A stretch of 64,000 bases of DNA, taken from assembly GCA_964586655.1 (NCBI GenBank), contig CAZPGY010000003.1, positions 1 through 64,000 of the forward strand, read 5' to 3'. The notes under the pieces are model-generated. The model was not told the DNA's origin. It saw only the letters and a program-made list of their open reading frames with translations, and made no database searches. Below are positions 42,921 to 50,374 of the stretch, piece after piece; the stretch's first letter is position 1, and the number at the start of each line of letters is the position of its first letter. Made by a program: the position numbers and the translations under genes. The stretch is from JAJYSO01 sp964586655 (GTDB taxonomy: Bacteria; Bacteroidota; Bacteroidia; Flavobacteriales; Flavobacteriaceae).

Positions 42921-43784
42921 TTAATGATATTGCAAAAAGAGGTCTGAAGCCACATTGTAAGCCGATTCAAAATGGGTCATTTTCAGCGGACTTTCTTTTA
43001 ATTCGGCATTAAAATAAGACAACATTTTTTCGGTAGGCATATTCCCGGTCAGTTCATCTTTGGCCATGGGGCAGCCGCCGAACCCGCGAATGGCACCGTC
43101 AAACCGACGACAACCGGCTTGGTAGGCCGCTTGAACTTTCTCGTGCCAAGAGTCGGGAGTGGTGTGCAGGTGTGCGCCGAATTCGATATTTGGATACTTT
43201 GGGGTTAAATGAGAAAATAAATAATCAATGGTTTCTGCGTCAGAAGAGCCTACGGTGTCTGAAAGAGAGAGGATTTTGACGCCCATTTTGGCCAATTTTT
43301 CAGTCCATTCTCCCACAATATCCACATTCCAAGGATCGCCATAAGGATTGCCAAATCCCATAGAGAGATAAGCGACCACTTCCTTATTGCTGTTTTGGGC
43401 AATGGCCAATATTTCTTTGAGAATTTCAACAGATTGCGCAATGGTTTTGTGGGTGTTGCGCATTTGGAAATTTTCAGATATGGAAAATGGATATCCCAGA
43501 TAATCAATTTCGGGATGCTGAGAAGCATCTTGAGCCCCGCGAACATTAGCCACAATAGCCAATAGCTTACTTGAAGTTTTAGAGAGGTCCAGATTGGCCA
43601 ATACTTCGGCCGTATCCTTCATTTGAGGAATGGCCTTGGGCGAGACAAAACTTCCAAAATCAATGGTGTCAAAACCACAGCTTAACAAAGCCTGAATATA
43701 CTTGGTTTTCTTCTCCGTCGGGATAAATTCTTTAATTCCCTGCATGGCATCCCGCGGGCATTCGATGAGCTTGATATCCTCCAT
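42921..43784 (-). CDS. hydroxymethylglutaryl-CoA lyase-like enzyme
   Basis: 287 residues, a TIM-barrel of the HMGL/DRE family. Typical landmarks are ECPRDAMQG near the N-terminus (usual form EVGPRDGLQ, with the catalytic Arg-Asp kept), LSLSDTVGSSDAETI, the metal-binding FGAHLHTTP, and the catalytic loop GFGGCPMAKDELTGNMPTE with Cys. It would split HMG-CoA to acetyl-CoA and acetoacetate in leucine breakdown. The start is ATG 43784; the 24-residue extension to 43856 spans the -7 box. That box ends only 4 bases before the ATG. Confidence 0.88.
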   Translation of the reverse strand: MEDIKLIECPRDAMQGIKEFIPTEKKTKYIQALLSCGFDTIDFGSFVSPKAIPQMKDTAEVLANLDLSKTSSKLLAIVANVRGAQDASQHPEIDYLGYPFSISENFQMRNTHKTIAQSVEILKEILAIAQNSNKEVVAYLSMGFGNPYGDPWNVDIVGEWTEKLAKMGVKILSLSDTVGSSDAETIDYLFSHLTPKYPNIEFGAHLHTTPDSWHEKVQAAYQAGCRRFDGAIRGFGGCPMAKDELTGNMPTEKMLSYFNAELKESPLKMTHFESAYNVASDLFLQYH

Positions 43785-43788
43785 GTGC

Positions 43789-43796
43789 CAAAGATA
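43789..43796 (-). promoter_or_regulatory. -7 box directly abutting the HMG-CoA lyase start
   Basis: Minus strand reads TATCTTTG then GCAC then ATG 43784. With the start site normally a few bases after the box, the transcript would begin at or next to the start codon. Confidence 0.6.
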
Positions 43797-44068
43797 ACAA
43801 AGAATTGCAGCCTGTAAAAAAGTTTTTGGATTTTGTCGGCCAATTGCAAATCCCAAAGTTTTTTCCGTTCCACAGTTCTGAGGTCAACCGGAGGGCATAT
43901 TTTCCTGAAAACAATTGAAATAGAAAGATAAAGGACGTTGGAGAGTAAAATAAAAATATGATTTTTCCGTTAAAAGAAAGACTGCAGAAGCTCAAGGTGT
44001 TAAATTCATGTTTAAACGGATGAATAGGCTTTAAGTTACCTGTCTTTCCATATCTTGACCCCTATAAA

Positions 44069-44998
44069 ATGAATTACATGTTGTCCAACCTCTTCGGAGC
44101 CCCAAAAATCTCACTGAATTTAATTGAACAAGTGAGTGCTAAATCCCCGGATATTATTGTTTGGGCCATTCCCTTTATGTTCTTTTTTGCCGGGTTGGAA
44201 ATTTACATGTCATATCGACAAAATCGACATTATTATGACACCAAAGAAACCATAGGTTCCACCCTGACCGGTTTGGGAAACGTGGGGATTAACGTGCTTT
44301 TTAAATCTACTTTACTCTTGCTTATTGTGTGGATTTATAACCTTCTTCCTTGGCGGATGTACCTCAACTGGTGGACTTTTATTCCCTGTTATATTATTTT
44401 TGATTTTTGCAGCTATTGGGCGCATCGCATTTCTCATGAGCAACGCTTTTTTTGGGCCACTCATGTGGCGCATCACAGCGGTGAAAACTATAACTTGACC
44501 ACTTCTTTTCGTTTGAGTTGGGTGCAAAATCTGAAAATTATTTTTTTCCTTCCCACTGCATTAATTGGGTTTCATCCCATTGTTATTTTTGCGGTTAGTC
44601 AAGCGGCGGTGATGTTCCAATTTTGGGTGCATACCGAATATATTCGCAAGCTGCCACGCTGGGTGGAATATGTTTTTGCCACCCCTTCAAACCACCGGGT
44701 GCATCACGGATCTCAAGACAAGTATATCGACAAGAATTATGGAGCTACCTTTATTTTGTGGGATCGCATGTTTGGCACCTATCAAAAAGAAGAGGAAAAA
44801 GTGGTGTATGGCATCACCAAGAAGATGAAACACAAAGCCAATCCGTTTTATATCAATTTTCATGAATATGGCGATATGTGGGAGGATGTGAAAAGTACCA
44901 ACAGCTTTAGAAAAAAGCTGTTCTATATCTTTGGCAGTCCCTCAAAAATAGCCCGAGAGAAACAGCGAATGGCCGAATCAAAGGAGAAAGCGGCCTGA
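44069..44998 (+). CDS. sterol desaturase/fatty acid hydroxylase-family protein
   Basis: 309 residues, an integral-membrane di-iron protein. Histidine clusters are present: HRISH (near 113), HVAHH (near 130), and FATPSNHRVHH with a later His (near 210). About four to five helices surround them. Family members hydroxylate or desaturate lipids, using oxygen. In bacteria they often modify carotenoids, ornithine lipids or sphingolipids; the substrate is unknown here. A second ATG at 44078 is possible. It stands alone and is convergent with pyrD, 6 bases away. Confidence 0.88.
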   Translation: MNYMLSNLFGAPKISLNLIEQVSAKSPDIIVWAIPFMFFFAGLEIYMSYRQNRHYYDTKETIGSTLTGLGNVGINVLFKSTLLLLIVWIYNLLPWRMYLNWWTFIPCYIIFDFCSYWAHRISHEQRFFWATHVAHHSGENYNLTTSFRLSWVQNLKIIFFLPTALIGFHPIVIFAVSQAAVMFQFWVHTEYIRKLPRWVEYVFATPSNHRVHHGSQDKYIDKNYGATFILWDRMFGTYQKEEEKVVYGITKKMKHKANPFYINFHEYGDMWEDVKSTNSFRKKLFYIFGSPSKIAREKQRMAESKEKAA

Positions 44999-45004
44999 GC
45001 CTTT

Positions 45005-46039
45005 CTATGAGTCTCCTGCTTGCTTAGCGAGAATTGCCTGGTTGATAGATTTGATAAGCCGAGGGCCTTCATAGATAAATCCGGTATAAATTTGTACCAA
45101 ACTGGCTCCTGCTTCAAGTTTTTCTAAGGCCTCTTCGGCAGTGTGAATGCCGCCTACCCCGATAATGGGAAAAGCGTTTTCACTTTTCTCGGCTAAAAAC
45201 CGAATCACCGCTGTAGCTTTTTGGGTCAATGGCTTTCCGCTTAACCCTCCTTTTTCTACTTTGTTTTCAGACGCTAATCCTTCTCTGGCAATGGTAGTGT
45301 TGGTAGCAATTACACCGTCGATTTGAGTTTCTTTTACAATCTCGATAATGTCCAGCAGCTGTGCTTTGTTTAAATCGGGTGCAATCTTTAACAGAAGGGG
45401 TTTTGTCTTGCTTTTTTCTCGGTTCAGTTGTTGTAAGGTGTTCAGTAACTTTGTCAGCGGTGCCTTGTCTTGTAATGCTCGTAGGTTGGGAGTATTGGGC
45501 GAACTCACATTAACGACAAAATAATCGACCCAAGGGAAAAGCGCTTCAAAACAAAGTTTATAATCCGCAACAGCTTTTTCATTGGGCGTCATTTTGTTTT
45601 TACCAATATTCCCACCAATCAGCACGTGTCCGTTGTTGGCTTTCAGTCGCTTGACAGCAGCGGCCACTCCTTCGTTGTTGAATCCCATGCGATTGATCAA
45701 TCCGGAATCTTGCTTTAAGCGGAACAGGCGTTTTTTAGGATTTCCCGGTTGCGCTTTTGGGGTTAGTGTGCCAATTTCGACAAACCCAAATCCCAGGTGC
45801 CCCAATTCGTTATATAGCTTGGCATCTTTGTCCAGCCCGGCAGCCAAACCCACCGGATTTTTGAACTTTAATCCGAAGACCTCTCGCTCCAAGCCTTTGT
45901 CTTGTATCAAAAATTGATTGGAAATCAGCTTGGGAAGCCCGGGGATTTTAAATAAGCTTCGCAAGAAAGAAAACGTAAAATGATGAATTTTCTCAGGATC
46001 AAAGAGAAATAAAATCGGTCTGATTATGGACTTGTACAT
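45005..46039 (-). CDS. pyrD: dihydroorotate dehydrogenase, quinone-dependent (class 2)
   Basis: 344 residues. Converts dihydroorotate to orotate and passes electrons to the quinone pool. The N-terminal membrane-associating helices (LFDPEKIHHFTFSFLRSLF) define class 2. FMN and active-site segments include GLAAGLDKDAKLYNELG, RMGFNNEGV, VNVSSPNTPNLRALQ with the catalytic Ser, ATNTTI and the C-terminal IGVGGIHTAEEALEKL. The start is ATG 46039; the open frame from 46060 begins inside the -7 box (46058-46065). Confidence 0.95.
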   Translation of the reverse strand: MYKSIIRPILFLFDPEKIHHFTFSFLRSLFKIPGLPKLISNQFLIQDKGLEREVFGLKFKNPVGLAAGLDKDAKLYNELGHLGFGFVEIGTLTPKAQPGNPKKRLFRLKQDSGLINRMGFNNEGVAAAVKRLKANNGHVLIGGNIGKNKMTPNEKAVADYKLCFEALFPWVDYFVVNVSSPNTPNLRALQDKAPLTKLLNTLQQLNREKSKTKPLLLKIAPDLNKAQLLDIIEIVKETQIDGVIATNTTIAREGLASENKVEKGGLSGKPLTQKATAVIRFLAEKSENAFPIIGVGGIHTAEEALEKLEAGASLVQIYTGFIYEGPRLIKSINQAILAKQAGDS

Positions 46040-46057
46040 CAACAGGATAGCTTTGCG

Positions 46058-46065
46058 CAAAAATA
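46058..46065 (-). promoter_or_regulatory. -7 promoter element of pyrD
   Basis: Minus strand reads TATTTTTG, a perfect TAnnTTTG, ending 18 bases before ATG 46039. It rules out the TTG start at 46060. Confidence 0.6.
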
Positions 46066-46103
46066 AATCAATTGTTTAAATTTCTTGTAATTTTCGTAAA
46101 GTC

Positions 46104-46134
46104 TTTGCTACAGGTTTTCAAATGATTACTTTTG
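46104..46134 (+). promoter_or_regulatory. consensus promoter of pepT
   Basis: TTTG at 46104-46107, exactly 19 bases, then TACTTTTG at 46127-46134. This is a full match to the Bacteroidota promoter. The start codon is 81 bases downstream. Confidence 0.8.
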
Positions 46135-46215
46135 GGCTTTTATAAATTGATTTTGAGACGGAAACTGTGGTATAAGAACCAAAATCCCGTCTTTTGCAAA
46201 CAAATTTTTTAAGCT

Positions 46216-47463
46216 ATGTTAGACAAACAACGCATCATAGACCGTTTTAAAGCTTATGTTACGGTAGACACAGAAAGCGATCCGGATTCAGACAAAACCC
46301 CCAGTACCGATAAACAGTGGTTCTTGGCCAGGCAACTGGTTGTGGAGCTGAAATCCCTTGGACTGAGTGATGTTACGATTGATGATAATGCTTACGTCAT
46401 GGCCACGTTGCCGAGTAATGTAGATCACGATGTGCCGGTTATTGGTTTCATCTCTCATTTTGATACCTCACCCGATTTTACCGGAAAAGATGTCAAACCC
46501 CAAATTCATGAGAATTATGATGGGAAAGACATTGTATTAAACGAAGCTCAAAATATTGTATTGTCTCCCGATTATTTTGAAGACCTGCTGCAGTATAAAG
46601 GACAAACCCTGATTACTACTGACGGAACCACCTTATTGGGAGCCGATGACAAAGCCGGGATTACCGAAATTGTATCGGCCATGGAATACTTGTTGAAGCA
46701 CCCTGAAATCAAGCACGGAAAAATCCGAATCTGCTTTACTCCCGATGAAGAAATTGGCCGAGGAGCCCATAAATTTGATGTCGATAAATTTGGCGCCGAA
46801 TGGGCTTACACCATGGATGGCAGTCAAATTGGCGAATTGGAATATGAAAACTTTAATGCCGCCGGAGCTGAAGTTACCCTTCACGGTAAAATTGTACATC
46901 CCGGATATGCCAAAGGCAAAATGGTTAACAGTCAATACATTGCTCAAGATTTTATTCGCTCGTTACCCAAGTTTGAAACCCCCGAACACACTGAAGGACG
47001 CGAAGGCTTTTTTCACCTGATGCAGATAGAAGGCAGCGTGGAGAAAACCAAGCTCAAGTATATCGTAAGAGATCATGATTTTGAGCACTTTCAAGCGCGT
47101 AAGAAGATGATGGAGGACTTGGCTGACGAGATCAATGCGCAGTATGAAGAGGAGGTTGTTGAGATTGAATTGAAAGATCAGTACTACAATATGCGCAAAA
47201 AAGTGGAACCGGTGATGCATATTGTCGATATTGCGGAAGCAGCTTTTAAGGCTTTGGATATCAAGCCCAATATCAAGCCCATACGCGGCGGAACGGATGG
47301 AGCACAACTGTCGTTTAAAGGCCTGCCTTGCCCCAATATCTTTGCCGGCGGGCATAATTTTCACGGACGTTATGAATATCTGCCGGTGGAAAGTATGTTG
47401 AAGGCAACAGAGGTAATTATGAAGATTGCCGAAATGACGGCCGAAAAATATGCTTCCCAATAA
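46216..47463 (+). CDS. pepT: peptidase T (tripeptide aminopeptidase)
   Basis: 415 residues. An M20-family di-zinc peptidase that cleaves the N-terminal residue from tripeptides in the cytoplasm. Metal-site segments are HFDTSPDFTGKDVKP (near 78), GADDKAGITEI (near 140), FTPDEEIGRGAHKFD (near 174), YTMDGSQIGELE (near 196) and GGHNFHGRYEYLP (near 378), in the same spacing as E. coli PepT. It is preceded by a consensus promoter and followed by a strong terminator, so it is a single-gene unit. Confidence 0.96.
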   Translation: MLDKQRIIDRFKAYVTVDTESDPDSDKTPSTDKQWFLARQLVVELKSLGLSDVTIDDNAYVMATLPSNVDHDVPVIGFISHFDTSPDFTGKDVKPQIHENYDGKDIVLNEAQNIVLSPDYFEDLLQYKGQTLITTDGTTLLGADDKAGITEIVSAMEYLLKHPEIKHGKIRICFTPDEEIGRGAHKFDVDKFGAEWAYTMDGSQIGELEYENFNAAGAEVTLHGKIVHPGYAKGKMVNSQYIAQDFIRSLPKFETPEHTEGREGFFHLMQIEGSVEKTKLKYIVRDHDFEHFQARKKMMEDLADEINAQYEEEVVEIELKDQYYNMRKKVEPVMHIVDIAEAAFKALDIKPNIKPIRGGTDGAQLSFKGLPCPNIFAGGHNFHGRYEYLPVESMLKATEVIMKIAEMTAEKYASQ

Positions 47464-47496
47464 GAAATCAATGACCCACAAGTCATCTTGATTATA

Positions 47497-47534
47497 AAAC
47501 GCCCTGCGACCGGAGTGGTTGTAGGGCGTTTTTT
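47497..47534 (+). terminator. Rho-independent terminator of pepT
   Basis: AAAACGCCCT (47497-47506) pairs with AGGGCGTTTT (47523-47532) across a 16-base loop, followed by more T. It lies 33 bases past the pepT stop. Confidence 0.88.
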
Positions 47535-47536
47535 AA

Positions 47537-47590
47537 TGCAGAAATTTGGAATTTTTATCTGAATATTGGTCTATTTTGTAGGTGAATTTG
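47537..47590. repeat. 54-bp direct repeat, left copy
   Basis: Matches 50054-50107 in the same orientation with about 3 differences in 54 bases (TGCAGAAATTTGG here, TGCAGAGATTTGG there). The two copies flank the blaI/M56-amidase genes and the group II intron remnant. The core ATTTTGTAGGT is shared with the right end of the element at 27005-27174. Confidence 0.8.
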
Positions 47591-47629
47591 GCATCTCTGT
47601 AAAAAGAAATTCTGAATTTTTTGGTTTTG

Positions 47630-47681
47630 TTTGGCTATTCAATTTTTATTACTACATTTGTAGCTCAAAACAGACAATTGT
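47630..47681 (+). promoter_or_regulatory. blaI promoter with two overlapping operator dyads
   Basis: TTTG (47630-47633), 19 bases, then TACATTTG (47653-47660) form a full consensus promoter. The -7 box is inside the dyad CTACA-TT-TGTAG (47652-47663), which contains the BlaI/MecI operator core TACAnnTGTA. A second ACA-N2-TGT dyad (47674-47681) has its centre exactly 20 bp further on and ends 4 bases before the blaI ATG. This fits autorepression by two BlaI dimers on one face of the helix. Confidence 0.8.
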
Positions 47682-47685
47682 AGTA

Positions 47686-48063
47686 ATGAAATCATTAAAC
47701 CCTTCTGAACTGGAAGTTTTAAAACATCTTTGGAAAATTAAGCGGGGGTTTCTAAAGGACATCCTTGCGGAATACCCCGAACCCAAACCGGCCTATACCA
47801 CCGTAGCCACGGTGGTAAGCCGTATGGTTAAAAAGAAATATATTGGGTTCGAACGCCTTGGTCGAGACAAGCGCTATTTTCCGCTATTGAAGAAAAAGGC
47901 CTATTTCAGCGCACAGCTCAAGGCCATTACCTCCAATTTTTTTAATGACTCTGCGGCACAGTTTGCCTCCTTTTTTACCAAAAACGCCGATTTAGATGTA
48001 GAGGAGCTAAGGGAATTACAAGAATTGCTGCAACAAAAAATCAACGAAAAAGAAACCTCATGA
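47686..48063 (+). CDS. blaI: BlaI/MecI/CopY-family repressor
   Basis: 125 residues. Winged-helix DNA-binding domain (about 1-75: LNPSELEVLKHLWKIKRGFLKD, YTTVATVVSRMVKKKYIGFERLGR) and a C-terminal dimerisation helix (about 100-122). Members repress their own operon until cleaved by, or released through, an M56 membrane peptidase, which is encoded by the next gene with a 4-base ATGA overlap. The frame is open from 47566, but ATG 47686 lies just after two operator-like dyads and gives the usual length. Confidence 0.94.
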   Translation: MKSLNPSELEVLKHLWKIKRGFLKDILAEYPEPKPAYTTVATVVSRMVKKKYIGFERLGRDKRYFPLLKKKAYFSAQLKAITSNFFNDSAAQFASFFTKNADLDVEELRELQELLQQKINEKETS

Positions 48064-49547
48064 ACGACTATCTTATCTTGACCTTTTTGGCGACCGGAGT
48101 TGCTTATGGCCTGTACTACCTTTTTCTGAAACGGGAGAAATGTTTTAAAATTAATCGAGCCTATCTCATCGGCAGTTTGGCTCTCTGCTTCTTGGCACCG
48201 CTGGTACATCTTAATTTTCCTGAGCAAGTACAAGTTGCCGAAACAGCTGTAAATTTCAAGGAAGCAACCGCAGCCGTTTTTGCACCGGAAATGACTCAGC
48301 AGAGAGGCCATATCACAGAAATAGCTGCCCCGGAACGCCCATGGTGGCCATTGATACTTTTTTATGTTTACATTACTGTGACATGTGTTTTTCTATTTCG
48401 GTTTGGGAGCAATCTTTTCAAGATTATACGTCACACCAAAAGGGTAAGCCCAGAGAAGTTTGGAAAATTTAAACTCATTCCATTGGCTGATTCCGGTAGC
48501 CCTTTCAGTTTTTTCCGCTATATCTTCATCCACCGAGATGACTTAAAAAACAAGGCCCTTTCAGGAACGGTTATTCAACATGAAATGGCTCATGGACGCC
48601 AATACCACACCCTTGACATCCTATTTGTCGAGATCCTGACCTGTCTTTTCTGGTTCAACCCTTTTGTGTGGTGCTATAAAAAGGCTCTGGTGGAAAACCA
48701 TGAATTTCTTGCCGATGCCGAAGTGCTTCGAGAAGGGGCGGCTCTAAACGCTTATGCCCAACAACTCATTGATGCCGGGAACCGGGCTCGAACCTATTCC
48801 CTGCTTAGTGGCTTTAACTTCAGTCAAACCAAAACCCGTATAATTATGCTTTACAAAAAGAGTAGTTCTCGTACTAAAATTGTTTTTAAAACCGGTCTTG
48901 CACTGGGGCTGTTTTCCCTCATGTTTTTATTAACCTCCTTTATTGCCGGCGCGCAGGAATCTCCGTTTGTCGTAGTGGTCAACGCCGGGCATGGTGGAAA
49001 AGACCCCGGTGCTCAAGCCAACAATGCGGTCGAAAAGACCATCAATTTGCAAGTGGCCAAAAAACTCGCTGCTTTAAGCTCAAAGGAGGTCAAGATTGTC
49101 CTGGTTCGCGATAAAGACAAATTCATTACCCTTTCTGACCGAATCCTTTTTATCAACAAGCAGCAGCATGCCGATATGATGTTAAGTCTTCATTGTAGTG
49201 TGGCCAAAGATCCGAGCTACAACGGCATGAAATTTTATACCGCAACAAAAAGTGAGAGCTTGACAACAGTCAGGGAATTTGCAGCCGCATTATCGGCCAA
49301 TTTTGTTTTTAATGACTTGGGATCAAACTTTACGATGAGAATAGCGAATAAACCTAAGATTTATTCGGCTGATTTTAAAATTCTTAGCAGTGTTGACCCT
49401 GATCCCAAGGCTATTTTGTTGATCATGGGGTATCTGTCCAATAAAGAAGATGCTAAAAAACTAACTCGCCCCGAATATCAGAAGGCTTTGGCAAAGACGA
49501 TTTATGCCAGTTTGGTGGAAATCAGTAGAAAGAACCAAAAGCATTGA
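48060..49547 (+). CDS. BlaR1-type M56 peptidase fused to an amidase_3-like domain
   Basis: 495 residues. Helices at about 2-22, 35-50, 95-115 and 280-300 anchor an M56 zinc peptidase domain with HEMAH at 174-178 and the later ENHEFLADAEVL. After the last helix, residues 305-490 form an N-acetylmuramoyl-L-alanine amidase (amidase_3) fold on the periplasmic side. Zinc-ligand positions are kept: His311 in NAGHGGKDPGA, Glu325 in VEKTINL and His378 in SLHCS. The catalytic Glu of the usual LVETGFLSN is lost (LLIMGYLSN, Ile455). This suggests a sensor that binds, but does not cleave, peptidoglycan fragments. Coupled to blaI by a 4-base overlap. Confidence 0.88.
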   Translation: MNDYLILTFLATGVAYGLYYLFLKREKCFKINRAYLIGSLALCFLAPLVHLNFPEQVQVAETAVNFKEATAAVFAPEMTQQRGHITEIAAPERPWWPLILFYVYITVTCVFLFRFGSNLFKIIRHTKRVSPEKFGKFKLIPLADSGSPFSFFRYIFIHRDDLKNKALSGTVIQHEMAHGRQYHTLDILFVEILTCLFWFNPFVWCYKKALVENHEFLADAEVLREGAALNAYAQQLIDAGNRARTYSLLSGFNFSQTKTRIIMLYKKSSSRTKIVFKTGLALGLFSLMFLLTSFIAGAQESPFVVVVNAGHGGKDPGAQANNAVEKTINLQVAKKLAALSSKEVKIVLVRDKDKFITLSDRILFINKQQHADMMLSLHCSVAKDPSYNGMKFYTATKSESLTTVREFAAALSANFVFNDLGSNFTMRIANKPKIYSADFKILSSVDPDPKAILLIMGYLSNKEDAKKLTRPEYQKALAKTIYASLVEISRKNQKH

Positions 49548-49557
49548 TTGTTGACCC

Positions 49558-49590
49558 AAACCTGACAGGTTTTGAAAACCTGTCAGGTTT
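49558..49590. terminator. perfect 16-bp hairpin, terminator of the blaI operon
   Basis: AAACCTGACAGGTTTT (49558-49573), a single G, then AAAACCTGTCAGGTTT (49575-49590), followed by CGTTTT. The hairpin starts 10 bases after the M56 gene stop. The AACCTGACAGGTT palindrome is common downstream of Bacteroidota genes as far as I recall. Confidence 0.8.
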
Positions 49591-49599
49591 CGTTTTGGG

Positions 49600-50050
49600 G
49601 GATGAGGCTGCCTAACAAGCCAAAGTCCAAAGATTACACGGACAACGGGATGTAAATATAGCGGGGACGTGGAATGAAAGTAAAGTACCTTACCACGGTC
49701 CCGCACGTGCGGGATGAGAAGTCAGCCGAGGTCATAGTAGCTATCGGAACCGAACCACAAATAGAATTGTGGAGGCCTCACAGGATAACGAAGGGCCGAA
49801 CCTTGCAGTAGGATATTGAATGTTACCTAATGAACCATTGGTTGTCAGATGTTCTAACTGAGGCTCCTTACCAGAAAAAAATAGGACGGAATCCTAAGGA
49901 TTAGGTAAGAGTGATGATTATTCAACGGGATAACTGAAAACAACATCTACACGTCTTGGACGATGTAAAAGCAAGGAGCCGCTGGATACCGAACGGTACG
50001 TACGGTGGTGTGATAGGACGGATAGGGAATTAATCCCTATCTTCCTACTC
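49600..50050 (+). mobile_element. group II intron remnant without an encoded reverse transcriptase
   Basis: Domain V is recognisable at 49976-50012: it opens with GAGCCG, has the loop CCGAACGG, and continues GTACGTACGGTGGTGTGA. Domain VI follows as a stem GATAGGGA (50021-50028) with TCCCTATC (50034-50041), ending near CTACTCGAT at about 50053. Upstream is the stretch GAAGTCAGCCGAGGTCATAG, which resembles sequence found near the start of intron reverse-transcriptase genes, but its frame (read through KSAEVIVAIGTEP) closes after about 32 codons. The reverse transcriptase is absent. The 5' end cannot be fixed by eye, so the start is approximate. Confidence 0.7.
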
Positions 50051-50053
50051 GAT

Positions 50054-50107
50054 TGCAGAGATTTGGAATTTTTATCTGAATATTGGTCTATTTTGTAGGT
50101 GGATTGG
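50054..50107. repeat. 54-bp direct repeat, right copy
   Basis: Same-orientation match to 47537-47590 with about 3 differences. It begins immediately after the presumed 3' end of the group II intron remnant and runs into the dispersed repeat at 50107-50154. Confidence 0.8.
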
Positions 50108-50154
50108 GAATAAAATAAATTTCATCAATTTCCCGAGTTAATATAGACTCGCTT
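50107..50154. repeat. dispersed repeat with covarying hairpin, copy 2
   Basis: Gap-free match to 33355-33402. The hairpin here is CGAG with CTCG, against CGGG with CCCG in the other copy. Confidence 0.55.
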
Positions 50155-50306
50155 CAGTTTCTGGCTTCGTTGCCCTATTATGCGGCATGACAAATTAGAG
50201 GGGTCAATTTTTAGGCTATAAAAATTTTCATTTTCAATAATTTGTAGTTTTTTTTGGTATTCAGCCCCAAAAGGCAATTTCAAAATCCTTAACCGTTATT
50301 TTCGTT

Positions 50307-50314
50307 TAAATTTG
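50307..50314 (+). promoter_or_regulatory. -7 promoter element of the TlpA-like lipoprotein gene
   Basis: TAAATTTG, a perfect TAnnTTTG, ends 60 bases before ATG 50375. It overlaps the TTG 50312 that opens a longer frame and so supports the downstream start. Confidence 0.55.
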
Positions 50315-50374
50315 CGAACGGACTCTCATAGATTTGTTAACTTTATCGCCCATTTTAATCAAACGACTAAAAAA

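Larger units (their letters stand above)
49548..50374. other. intergenic region with terminator, intron remnant and repeats
   Basis: 827 bases without a protein gene. In order: a long perfect hairpin (49558-49590), a group II intron remnant (about 49600-50050), the right copy of the 54-bp direct repeat (50054-50107), a dispersed repeat (50107-50154), and the -7 box of the next gene (50307-50314). The stretch 50160-50300 shows nothing further. Confidence 0.7.

Noticed and set aside
49558..49590. The 33-base AACCTGACAGGTT hairpin as part of a CRISPR or attachment site.
   Set aside because: There is only one copy, it is directly behind a stop codon and is followed by T; a terminator explains it better.
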